A DNA stretch of 64,000 nt. Origin: Streptococcus urinalis 2285-97. GTDB taxonomy: Bacteria > Bacillota > Bacilli > Lactobacillales > Streptococcaceae. The position numbers and the translations under genes are program-made. The notes beneath the pieces were generated by a model. It saw nothing but the letters and a program-made list of their open reading frames with translations. It searched no databases and was not told where the DNA came from. The stretch covers positions 1,316,001 through 1,380,000 of the forward strand of contig NZ_AEUZ02000001.1 of assembly GCF_000188055.2 (NCBI RefSeq). Reading direction: 5' to 3'. This document shows, piece after piece, positions 8,891 through 17,439 of this stretch (the first letter of the stretch is position 1; every line of letters starts with the position of its first letter).

Positions 8891-11092
8891 TTAGGAGGTT
8901 AACCACTCATAGATCTCTCGTGGTGATCCTAAAGCCATTAATTCTTGATACGCCACAGTTTCTTTTAATCTTTGATAAATTTGACTTTCAGAAATTTTCT
9001 TTTTTGTAGCCTCTTTGTTTACCGTCATTAAACCATTTGTAATAGATACAAATTGAAGTTCTTCAAAAATTTGAATCATTTTGATCAAGAGTAAGTGATC
9101 AATTTTTAAATAGTGTGCTAAATCGCCTATCTTATAACGAATATCAAATTCTGGAAATTGATAAATGGTCTTGTATAATTTTGCATATTGCTCTCTTGTG
9201 CCATAACCTGTTAAATAGTAGGCATCTATAATTCTATTTTTGAAATAGACAGATTGAAATTTGTTATTCAAAAACAGTGACCTAAGTTCTTCTGGTTTAT
9301 CTGGGATTTCAGTAATAATAACTTCACTTGTCTCTTCCGTTACTTCAAAAATATCTGTAACCCCTTCTGGTATTTGCGCATTACGATGTCTTAAATCGAT
9401 CAATTGTACTCCATTTACTCTTGCATCTTCTAACATCAGTTGAAGACTAGTATTACCATTCCATTGGTTAACACTCATAGTCACAATAAGTTCAAGTTGA
9501 GTTGCTTGTTGAAACTCTTGATTGAGAAAGCCTTGATTAAAAGCAACAACATCCCCTTCAAATTGACCTTTTTTAATTTTTAGTTTTAGATGTTTATTGT
9601 CTTGACCCATAGTTCTTGCTGTTAATACTTCAAAATCTTTCATGTAAAAGAGAGGTTTAGGGTTTGACATTCCAAATGGTGCTAACTGATCTAATATTTT
9701 TATTGTCTTAAGGTTTAATATCTCTTCTATTAATTCATAATCTACCTTTAGTGGTGATTTTTGACGAGTATCTATATTATTTTCAAGAACATACTGACAT
9801 AATATATCTGATAATGATTGTATATGCTCAACAGCTATGGTCATTCCAGCCGCGCCCGCATGTCCACCTACAGCTTCAAATAAATGCCTATTTTGATTTA
9901 AAACTTCAAAGATATTTAAGGATTCAATACTTCTAGCTGATCCTTTTGCAAAGCCATCTTTAATATCTAGAACAATTATGGTCTGACCTAAGTCTTCCAT
10001 AAGTCTTCCAGCGACAATCCCTAAAACTCCTGGGTGCCAATTCTCTTTAGCTAAAACTTGAACAGGTTTTTCTTTATCAACTAAAGTTATTGCTTCTTGG
10101 TAAATCGTATCAACAAGCGCTTTTCGTTCATCATTTTTTGAGGATACTAATTGTGCAATCTCAGTTACAATGTCATCATCAAATCCTGTCAATAATTCTA
10201 TTGCTGGATTTGGATCATCTAGACGACCAAGTGCATTTAATTGTGGAGCAATTTTAAAACCAATCGTATCTGAATCAATTGATTGACTAGAAACATTTTC
10301 TATATTAAGAAGTTCTTGCAATCCTAGTCTATCAGTCATCTTAAACATTTCTAGACCCAGACGAACCATTATCCGATTTTCGCCTTCAAGATTTACCATA
10401 TCAGCTATAGTTCCGATAGCAACTAAATCAAGCATTTCATCTGGGATAGATTCTAACAAAGCACAGGCTAATTTAAAAGCTACTCCACAACCTGCTAAGT
10501 AAGGAAAAGGATAATTACCTTCTGGATGCTCAGGATGAATAATAGCAAAAGCCTCAGGTAAAGTTTCAGGTAAACCATGATGATCCGTAACAATCACATC
10601 AACATTATTTTCCTGTGCAAAATGAATAGCCTCATGACCAGATACGCCATTATCCACAGTGACTATTAGTGAAACTGCTTCTTGTTCAATGTAGTATTTA
10701 TAAACACTTAAGTTAGGACCATAACCATCGGTAAAACGATTTGGAAGATAAATAATAGCTTGAGCGCCTAACATTTCAAATGTTTCTTTCATAATAGAAG
10801 CTGATGTCATACCATCTGCATCGTAATCACCATAAACTAAAATTTTCTCATTTCTAGAGAGGGCAAGACGAATACGCTCTACTGATTTTTCCATATCATG
10901 AAGTAAAAAGGGATCATGTAAATCTGATAAATTATCATTTAAAAAATGCGATAAAGATGCTTCCGATTGAATTCCTCTTTGGTAAGCAATTGATGCTGTT
11001 AAATCATCTAATCCAAGTTTTTTTGCTGCTTTTAAAAATTTTTCGTCAGTTTTAGTCTCAGAAATAATCCAATCATATTTTGACTTTATCAT
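8891..11092 (-). CDS. recJ: single-stranded-DNA-specific exonuclease
   Basis: A 733-residue RecJ, a 5'-3' ssDNA exonuclease in recombination and mismatch repair. The DHH phosphoesterase motifs are visible: VYGDYDADGMTSAS (about residues 80-93), the DHH motif in VTDHHGLPE (about 160), and the DHHA1 glycine-rich GGHAGAAGM (about 405-413). The C-terminal extension of about 170 residues after the OB-like domain is usual in streptococci. Its start overlaps the stop of the dehydrogenase gene upstream by 4 bases, so they are in one operon. Confidence 0.95.
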   Translation of the reverse strand: MIKSKYDWIISETKTDEKFLKAAKKLGLDDLTASIAYQRGIQSEASLSHFLNDNLSDLHDPFLLHDMEKSVERIRLALSRNEKILVYGDYDADGMTSASIMKETFEMLGAQAIIYLPNRFTDGYGPNLSVYKYYIEQEAVSLIVTVDNGVSGHEAIHFAQENNVDVIVTDHHGLPETLPEAFAIIHPEHPEGNYPFPYLAGCGVAFKLACALLESIPDEMLDLVAIGTIADMVNLEGENRIMVRLGLEMFKMTDRLGLQELLNIENVSSQSIDSDTIGFKIAPQLNALGRLDDPNPAIELLTGFDDDIVTEIAQLVSSKNDERKALVDTIYQEAITLVDKEKPVQVLAKENWHPGVLGIVAGRLMEDLGQTIIVLDIKDGFAKGSARSIESLNIFEVLNQNRHLFEAVGGHAGAAGMTIAVEHIQSLSDILCQYVLENNIDTRQKSPLKVDYELIEEILNLKTIKILDQLAPFGMSNPKPLFYMKDFEVLTARTMGQDNKHLKLKIKKGQFEGDVVAFNQGFLNQEFQQATQLELIVTMSVNQWNGNTSLQLMLEDARVNGVQLIDLRHRNAQIPEGVTDIFEVTEETSEVIITEIPDKPEELRSLFLNNKFQSVYFKNRIIDAYYLTGYGTREQYAKLYKTIYQFPEFDIRYKIGDLAHYLKIDHLLLIKMIQIFEELQFVSITNGLMTVNKEATKKKISESQIYQRLKETVAYQELMALGSPREIYEWLTS

Positions 11093-11853
11093 TTAAAATT
11101 AAATACCTTTCTTGCCAAAAAGTCAGCTATCTTAGGAAACAGATTATACATTTTGCTAGCAAAAGCCAAACTAAATGGTAAATTAAGTTCTCGTTTATTT
11201 TTTCCAATAATTTTTACAATTTTTTGTGCAACATCATTTGGTTCTAAAGCATATTTTTCAACACTCTTTAAGTAATCTCCGGATGGATCAGCCTTATCAA
11301 AAAAATTCGTTTTAATAGGTCCTGGATTCACCGTTGTTACTTTCACATGATGGTCAGCTAACTCTAAACGTAGCGCATTTGAAAAACCAATAACAGCAAA
11401 TTTTGTCGCAGAATAAATAGATGATTTTGGTGATGCAATTAATCCAGCCATTGAAGCAATATTAATAATATGACCTTTTTGCTGTAATTTCATTTGTTTA
11501 CCAACAAGGCGCGAAAAATGTATCGTCGCAACGGTATTAACATCAAACATTTTTGAAATAGAATGATCATCAAATTGATCAAACTCTTTAAACTCACCAA
11601 AACCAGCATTATTAATTAACACATCAATTTTTCCATATTGTAAGATAATTTGATTAACGACTTTTTGAATTGCCGTTGGATCACTAATGTCGATTTCAAT
11701 ACAATTTTTATTTGCAGTATGTCTGTATAGTTCTTCAAGCTTAGCTTTATTTCTACCAAGTAATACCAGACCATCTTCAGCAGGCAATCGTTTAATGATT
11801 TCTTGAGCAATACCACCTGAAGCTCCAGTAATTAAAATTATTCTTTGAGACAT
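11089..11853 (-). CDS. short-chain dehydrogenase/reductase
   Basis: A 254-residue classical SDR with cofactor loop TGASGGIAQE (residues 9-18), NNAG (about 83-86), catalytic Ser in IINIASMAG, and YSATKFAV with the Tyr/Lys pair (about 148-155). A positively charged C-terminal tail and a hydrophobic stretch near residue 235 suggest loose membrane contact. The substrate is unknown. It sits between rnz and recJ with a 0-base gap and a 4-base overlap, a gene order preserved in several streptococci. Confidence 0.88.
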   Translation of the reverse strand: MSQRIILITGASGGIAQEIIKRLPAEDGLVLLGRNKAKLEELYRHTANKNCIEIDISDPTAIQKVVNQIILQYGKIDVLINNAGFGEFKEFDQFDDHSISKMFDVNTVATIHFSRLVGKQMKLQQKGHIINIASMAGLIASPKSSIYSATKFAVIGFSNALRLELADHHVKVTTVNPGPIKTNFFDKADPSGDYLKSVEKYALEPNDVAQKIVKIIGKNKRELNLPFSLAFASKMYNLFPKIADFLARKVFNFK

Positions 11854-12783
11854 TTAAATCACCTCTTCTTCAAAATCTCTTACGATGTGAACATTTTCAA
11901 AAATACTTGCAGCATCTAGTTCCAATTTTTTACAATCTCTGCCAATAAACCTTGCTGAAATGTGATTTAATAACAAACGTTTTGCATTTGCTTCTTTTGC
12001 GATTTGTGCTGCCTGCATATTTGTTGAATGCGCGTGACGTTTCGCAATCTTATCATCACCTTTTCCATAAGTTGATTCGTGAACTAAAATATCCGCACCT
12101 AAAGCAAGTCTCACACTAGCATTAGTTTTTCTGGTATCACCTATAATTGTTACAATTTTTCCTTTTTTAGGAGCTGATATAAAGTCTTTTGCAATAATAA
12201 TATTGCCATCTTCTAAAGTCACATCTTGTCCATTTTTCACTTTTCCAAACAAAGGACCAAATGGTACCCCAGCTTGCTTTAAAGCTTCAGCATCTAATGT
12301 ACCTTCTAAATCTTTTTGTACTACCCTATAGCCCATACAAAAAACACCATGATCAAGCTTTTCAGAATAAACAACAAATTTATCTGTTTCCATTATTTTT
12401 CCAAGTTGTTTATCATCAAATTCAAAAAAATTAATATGATATGGAAGTCTTGAACCAGTTAATTTTAAGCTTGTCATTACATATGACTTAATCCCTACAG
12501 GACCATAGATATCGAGATCTGTTTGTTCCTCATTAGCTTGAAAAGCTCGGCTAGACAAAAAACCAGGTAATCCAAAAATGTGATCACCATGTAAATGGGT
12601 AATAAATATTTTTCTTACTTTTCGAGGTTTGATAGTCGTATTTAATATTTGTCTTTGAGTTCCTTCCCCACAATCAAACATCCAGATTTCATTGATTTCA
12701 TCTAATAATTTTAGAACTAAACTAGAAACATTTCGTTGCTTACTTGGTTGTCCAGCTCCAGTCCCTAAAAATTGAATTTCCAT
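11854..12783 (-). CDS. rnz: ribonuclease Z
   Basis: A 309-residue metallo-beta-lactamase fold nuclease that trims the 3' trailer of tRNA precursors. The zinc motif [12 protein letters not shown] lies at about residues 63-74; further ligands are seen in [17 protein letters not shown] and RHAHST. The length is typical for the short bacterial form (RNase Z-S), including the flexible exosite arm between residues 150 and 180. It is immediately followed by the dehydrogenase gene. Confidence 0.95.
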   Translation of the reverse strand: MEIQFLGTGAGQPSKQRNVSSLVLKLLDEINEIWMFDCGEGTQRQILNTTIKPRKVRKIFITHLHGDHIFGLPGFLSSRAFQANEEQTDLDIYGPVGIKSYVMTSLKLTGSRLPYHINFFEFDDKQLGKIMETDKFVVYSEKLDHGVFCMGYRVVQKDLEGTLDAEALKQAGVPFGPLFGKVKNGQDVTLEDGNIIIAKDFISAPKKGKIVTIIGDTRKTNASVRLALGADILVHESTYGKGDDKIAKRHAHSTNMQAAQIAKEANAKRLLLNHISARFIGRDCKKLELDAASIFENVHIVRDFEEEVI

Positions 12784-12834
12784 TTTTTATATAAATCATT
12801 TCAGACAATCCAATTATTGCCTTAATGCTTCCTT

Positions 12835-13473
12835 TCACTTTTTCTTAACAAATATTGTTGCTTTTCTATCTTTTGAGTGGTAATAAAGTTCACCTTCAAA
12901 ATCTTTCTTGAGTGTCACTAGATCTTCTTGATTAAAACTTGAAAGCTTCACAACGTTATCTGTTAATTTTTCTACTTCTGCTAATTCACTGACATTTTGT
13001 TCTAAAGTTTCAACAACCTCTAAATGAATATCAAAAGGTTTCATTTTAATAATATCATTTTCAATATAAATTAAATAATTTGGAAACACACTTGCTAATT
13101 CAAATAAAATACTATCTGTGATGATTTCTTTTTTTTCAGAAAAAACAATTGCTTCTTCGTCTTCATTTTTATAACAATATCCAAATGATTTTCCCAGCAA
13201 ATTGAGCCTGACAAAAGGTTTTTCTTCTTGAAAACTTGGATTCTCATTTAAGATGCTTAAAGATTTAGACAAATCAAAATAGTATTGAGTAGCCTTTTCT
13301 GGAGACTTTTTCTGATATATCTCTGCAAAATAAGCATTTAAAACACTGGGTGGTGGTGTAATAAATTGAAGTTTTTGTTGATCTGTTAACTGTTTAAGAA
13401 TATTTGTCAGATAAACAGTATCAAGACTTGTAAAACCACCGTATGTTTTTGCTAATTGAATAAAATCAGTCAT
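12835..13473 (-). CDS. uncharacterised conserved protein between hflX and rnz
   Basis: A 212-residue soluble protein that I cannot assign to a function. The start is placed at the Met of MTDFIQLAKTYGG because a full GGAGG ribosome site lies 6 bases before it; an upstream in-frame Met would give an odd lysine-rich extension lying wholly inside hflX. It overlaps hflX by 8 bases, so the two are translated together. The sequence is mixed alpha/beta with many charged residues and no transmembrane segment. Some streptococcal annotations give enzyme names to this position; I see no motif that justifies one. Confidence 0.8.
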   Translation of the reverse strand: MTDFIQLAKTYGGFTSLDTVYLTNILKQLTDQQKLQFITPPPSVLNAYFAEIYQKKSPEKATQYYFDLSKSLSILNENPSFQEEKPFVRLNLLGKSFGYCYKNEDEEAIVFSEKKEIITDSILFELASVFPNYLIYIENDIIKMKPFDIHLEVVETLEQNVSELAEVEKLTDNVVKLSSFNQEDLVTLKKDFEGELYYHSKDRKATIFVKKK

Positions 13474-14704
13474 AAAATGCCTCCAAATACCATCTATTTT
13501 TTTCAGAAATATAACCACTAATTTCTTCGACTTCATTTTCAAACTGGTAAGGTTCTATTAATGCTATTTTATTGAGTTCATATAATTTATATAAATCTTT
13601 TTGATGAACTTTAATCGAAAAAGGGATAAAAATATCTCTAATTTCATCTATTATTAACTTTCTCAATCTATCTGTACTATCACTTTTATAAGCTGATAAC
13701 CTAACATTAGGGAATGCTGTGGCAGTTAATTGTTCTACTTTATCCATTTTATTATAAATAGCCAATTTAGGAATATCATTCATGCCTAAATCTTCTAGAA
13801 TATCATTCACAACCTTTTCATGTTCCGTATGGCTTGGGTCACTTGCATCAATAACATGTAAAAGCAAATCAACATGTCGACTTTCTTCTAAGGTTGATCG
13901 AAAAGCAGCTATTAACTCTGTCGGTAAATCTTGTATAAAGCCTACAGTATCAGTCAAAGTTGCTTGAAATTGATTTTGTAAATAAATTTGTTTTGTTGTC
14001 GCATTAAGGGTAGCAAATAATTCATCTGCTTCATACTGAAAATCATCTACTAATAAATTCATGATAGTTGATTTACCAGCATTGGTGTAACCAATCAAAC
14101 CAATTTTAAACGTTTTTGCATCTAATCTTTTTTCTCTAATGGTCTGCCTGTTTTTCTCAACTATTTTTAGTTGTCTTTCAATGTCATTGATTTGATTTCT
14201 AATTGATCTTCTATTTAGCTCAAGTTGACTTTCTCCTGGTCCTCTACTACCAATCCCCCCTGCTTGACGACTTAACATAACACCTTGTCCAACAAGTCGA
14301 GGCAGCATGTATTTTAATTGAGCCAGGTGAACTTGCAATTTTCCTTCATGACTTCTCGCCCTCAAGGCAAAAATATCCAATATTAACTGCATTCTGTCGA
14401 TCACTTTAACTTCTAATAGATTTTCTAAATTAGAATTTTGTCGAGGTGTTAATCGATTATTAACAATAACAGAATCAATTTCATCAGCATCAATCATGTT
14501 TTTTAATTCAGTCAATTTTCCTGAACCGATAAAAGTTTTACTATCATATTTTTCTCTATTTTGATAATAAGTTGCAACAACATTTGCACCTGCTGTTTTA
14601 GCTAAATTTGCTAACTCTTGCATTGACATTTCAAAATTTTGCGTGTTTTGCAGAGATACTCCCAACAATATTACACGCTCTTCTTTTTGGCTTGTATCAA
14701 TCAT
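13466..14704 (-). CDS. hflX: ribosome-associated GTPase HflX
   Basis: A 412-residue GTPase that binds the 50S subunit and splits stalled ribosomes in other bacteria. The glycine-rich HflX domain contains RQAGGIGSRGPGESQLE (about 150-166). The G motifs are GYTNAGKST (G1, about 205-213), DTVGFIQDLP (G3, about 252) and NKMD (G4, about 321). Start is placed at MIDTSQKEE because GCGAGGT lies 6 bases ahead; an ATG 18 bases further up would fall almost on the predicted transcript start. In other streptococci miaA lies directly upstream; here a terminator and a wall hydrolase gene do. Confidence 0.95.
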   Translation of the reverse strand: MIDTSQKEERVILLGVSLQNTQNFEMSMQELANLAKTAGANVVATYYQNREKYDSKTFIGSGKLTELKNMIDADEIDSVIVNNRLTPRQNSNLENLLEVKVIDRMQLILDIFALRARSHEGKLQVHLAQLKYMLPRLVGQGVMLSRQAGGIGSRGPGESQLELNRRSIRNQINDIERQLKIVEKNRQTIREKRLDAKTFKIGLIGYTNAGKSTIMNLLVDDFQYEADELFATLNATTKQIYLQNQFQATLTDTVGFIQDLPTELIAAFRSTLEESRHVDLLLHVIDASDPSHTEHEKVVNDILEDLGMNDIPKLAIYNKMDKVEQLTATAFPNVRLSAYKSDSTDRLRKLIIDEIRDIFIPFSIKVHQKDLYKLYELNKIALIEPYQFENEVEEISGYISEKNRWYLEAFYD

Positions 14705-14737
14705 TTTTGTACCTCGCTTCATTATTGCGTACCCTCT

Positions 14738-14743
14738 ATTATA
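14738..14743 (-). promoter_or_regulatory. hflX promoter, extended -10
   Basis: TATAAT preceded by TG (TGTTATAAT) lies 33 bases before the chosen hflX start and just after the terminator of the upstream gene. No good -35 is seen, consistent with an extended -10 promoter. Confidence 0.6.
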
Positions 14744-14747
14744 ACAT

Positions 14748-14775
14748 AAAAATCACGGGAAACCCGTGATTTTCT
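14748..14775 (-). terminator. terminator after the amidase gene
   Basis: GAAAATCACGGGTTTCCCGTGATTTT forms a strong stem with a TTT loop followed by further T-rich sequence on the minus strand. Confidence 0.85.
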
Positions 14776-14781
14776 TTAGCA

Positions 14782-17361
14782 TTAAATACTAGCGTAATAT
14801 TTTTGAATCCCTGAAACAATACCGTTTGCTAACTGTTCTTGGTAGGCAGATTGAGTAAGTTTTGTCATCTCTGAATAGTTAGAAATAAAACCTAGTTCAG
14901 CTAAAATTGCTGGAGCAGTCGTCTCTCTTAATACTGAGAAAGCTTCTCTTTTGACACCATTGTTTTGAGCACCGGTATTAGCAATTAATGCACTTTGAAC
15001 GGCATTGGCTAAAATAGCACTTTTGGCAAGCCTTTCAGGATTTTCATCAAATACATCATTTATTTGTGATGGATAATCTGAATAATATTGATAATAATAT
15101 GTTTCTATACCATTTGCAGCAGAACTTGTAGACGCATTAATATGGATGCTCACAAAAATATCTGCATTTGTTGCATTGACCTCTTTTGAACGGTCCAATA
15201 AATCAATAAAAACATCAGACTGACGGGTGGCAAGAACAGTATAACCCAAAGCCTGTAATTTTGATTGAACCAATTTTTGAATTTGTAGATTTAATGTTTT
15301 TTCATATTGATTGTAATATGAGGCTCCTGAATCATAACCACCATGTCCAGCATCAAGGTATATTACTTTATTAATAGCTTTATAATTGCCTTGCGATGCT
15401 GAAGTTGCTGTTGGTCCATTTAAAAGAAATTGACCTAGATTAGTTCCAGATGATGTACCATCACTATAATCTAAATAAGTATGTATTGTATAATTTCCTT
15501 GAATTCCATAATGATTAGCTTGATTAACAGTAATCACTACCTTGCCAGATTGATTAACACTAGAGGTATACCAATAAAGGTTACTCTGCTTTTCTTCTGA
15601 CCATGCAGCCACTCTGACTTTATTTATGGTTTTATCGTTTTCTCCTTGTAAAACGACAACATCAATTGTCCCATCAGATTTCTGATAATTTTGAGTTGTT
15701 ACTTTATTTTTTAAGTTTATAGTTGCATCTTGGGGTACATTTCTAGTCACTGTACTACTCTTTAAGCCATGGCTACCATTTTCAAAACTATAGGTATCAA
15801 TGCGATAATCGCCATAACCTTTATGATTGGTAAATGGAATGAAAGCCTTACCTGTCGCATCTGCCTGATACCACTTAAGATCATCCTGACCGTTGACAAC
15901 TGACCACACGGCAAATTTAACCTTTTGATAATTGGTGACCATATTCGAAGTGACCTTAACATTTATTCCACTATCAGTCATTTGTGTATCCACTTCAGTC
16001 TTAAGACTTGGTTTTGTGATTTGGTAGGCACCTAGATTTGTTCCTACTTGACTACCATCACTGTACTGCGTATAGACATGAACACGATAAAGATCTGTAG
16101 TATTACTCAAATCTGCTATATTAATAACTTGACTAGCTTGATTATTCTTAAGAACTGGTGTGTACCATTTAAGATCATCTTGACCATCAGTCTCTGACCA
16201 AGCTGCGATACTCACTTTGGTAATTGTTTTGGTACTACTTGTTCCTGTGACTTGGACGGTAAAGCTCGTCTTATCTTGTGCATAGTCAACAATGCTAACT
16301 TGTGCATTTGGTCGTGTATCCACATTATCATAACCAGTTACGGTTAAACCAACTTGACTGCCTGTTATCGTACTTTGGCCATAGATATGAATATTGTAAT
16401 GACCCATTTCATTATGATGATCAGCAGTATTGACTGTTACTTGGTAATGGCCACTAGCTACTTGTATCGCTTGATACCATTTGAGGTCATCTTGATTATT
16501 TTGACTTGTCCAAACAGGGATACGGACTGCTGTGATAGTAGAAGGAACTTGAGTGACATCAATTTGAAATTGGGTGTCAGATAGTTTCGTCACCTCTGCA
16601 CTGACTTGTGGTTTGGGAAAACTAAGTGTCAAGGCACTGACACCTGTCATTTGACCATTGGTCCTTGTATAAGTATTAACATGATAAAGACCGTATTCTC
16701 TATGCTTAGTTAAATCAACATAAGCTGCGCCTAAATCTGAGGCTTTATACCAAACCAAATCATTTTGAGCATTTTGGTCTCCCCAAACTGCAAAAATAAC
16801 GTCGGTTCCTGCAGTCATTTCCTTTTGGTAGGTGATGTGTAGTGTCTTATCACCTTCTATGGTTGCCGTCACTGGAGCTTGAACTGGTTCTGTCGCTTGT
16901 GCTTGAGGACTTGTCGCTAAGACACGAGCTTTCACAAAACTTTGCGTTTGACTATTAATAGCACTAGAACTAGCTGTTTCTGAAGTGACTGTGTTAGCTC
17001 CTAAATTAACCTTGTCATCATTAGCCGTTTCGGAATCAGTAAGAGTTTGAGATTGACTCTCAGCACTACTCGTAGACGTTTCCCTACTATCAGAAGTGAC
17101 ACTCGCCATTTCTTCAGAACTTGTTGTCACTTCAGAAGAATGATCTGTCGTCACAGCTGTTTCATCACTTTGACTTGATGAAATCGTTGAAGTCTGCTCG
17201 CTACTTGGTGTACTTGCACTGGATTCTGTAGTTGTGGGATTAATCATCGTAGTATCACTACTGTCAGCTAAAATAGTAGCTTGGTGTGTTCCTAATATCG
17301 CAACCGTTGCAACACTGGCAATCACCCAGTGTTTTTTTGACTTATACATTTTCTTTTTCAA
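14782..17361 (-). CDS. secreted N-acetylmuramoyl-L-alanine amidase with five GBS-Bsp-like repeats
   Basis: An 859-residue secreted wall hydrolase. The N-terminus (MKKKMYKSKKHWVIA) resembles the KxYKxGKxW-type signal peptide, with Lys in place of Gly. Residues about 34-160 are Ser/Thr-rich, suggesting an exposed or glycosylated stalk. Five GBS-Bsp-like repeats follow (about 160-645), each marked by a DDLxWY-type core (QNDLVWY, then QDDLKWY three times, then QSNLYWY). The C-terminus is an Amidase_3 zinc domain with LDAGHGGYDSGA, a Glu in QYEKTLNL, SIHINAS and catalytic LAELGFISN. The start is TTG, which keeps the signal motif whole. No LPXTG anchor. It likely cleaves the stem peptide from MurNAc during separation or lysis. 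It neighbours a second Bsp-repeat hydrolase. Confidence 0.9.
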   Translation of the reverse strand: MKKKMYKSKKHWVIASVATVAILGTHQATILADSSDTTMINPTTTESSASTPSSEQTSTISSSQSDETAVTTDHSSEVTTSSEEMASVTSDSRETSTSSAESQSQTLTDSETANDDKVNLGANTVTSETASSSAINSQTQSFVKARVLATSPQAQATEPVQAPVTATIEGDKTLHITYQKEMTAGTDVIFAVWGDQNAQNDLVWYKASDLGAAYVDLTKHREYGLYHVNTYTRTNGQMTGVSALTLSFPKPQVSAEVTKLSDTQFQIDVTQVPSTITAVRIPVWTSQNNQDDLKWYQAIQVASGHYQVTVNTADHHNEMGHYNIHIYGQSTITGSQVGLTVTGYDNVDTRPNAQVSIVDYAQDKTSFTVQVTGTSSTKTITKVSIAAWSETDGQDDLKWYTPVLKNNQASQVINIADLSNTTDLYRVHVYTQYSDGSQVGTNLGAYQITKPSLKTEVDTQMTDSGINVKVTSNMVTNYQKVKFAVWSVVNGQDDLKWYQADATGKAFIPFTNHKGYGDYRIDTYSFENGSHGLKSSTVTRNVPQDATINLKNKVTTQNYQKSDGTIDVVVLQGENDKTINKVRVAAWSEEKQSNLYWYTSSVNQSGKVVITVNQANHYGIQGNYTIHTYLDYSDGTSSGTNLGQFLLNGPTATSASQGNYKAINKVIYLDAGHGGYDSGASYYNQYEKTLNLQIQKLVQSKLQALGYTVLATRQSDVFIDLLDRSKEVNATNADIFVSIHINASTSSAANGIETYYYQYYSDYPSQINDVFDENPERLAKSAILANAVQSALIANTGAQNNGVKREAFSVLRETTAPAILAELGFISNYSEMTKLTQSAYQEQLANGIVSGIQKYYASI

Positions 17362-17393
17362 CTAGTCTCTCTCGAAATTATAATTTTCTTACT

Positions 17394-17422
17394 ATTTTAG
17401 CATTATTATAAATTACTTTCAA
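17394..17422 (-). promoter_or_regulatory. promoter of the amidase gene
   Basis: TTGAAA (17417-17422) and TAAAAT (17394-17399) are separated by exactly 17 bases, with TGC before the -10. It lies 33 bases upstream of the TTG start. Confidence 0.65.
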
Positions 17423-17439
17423 GAAAGCATATTTAAAAA

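Noticed and set aside
14782..17361. Cell-wall anchored surface adhesin
   Set aside because: Despite the Ser/Thr-rich stalk and repeats, there is no LPXTG motif, and the C-terminus is a complete amidase domain.
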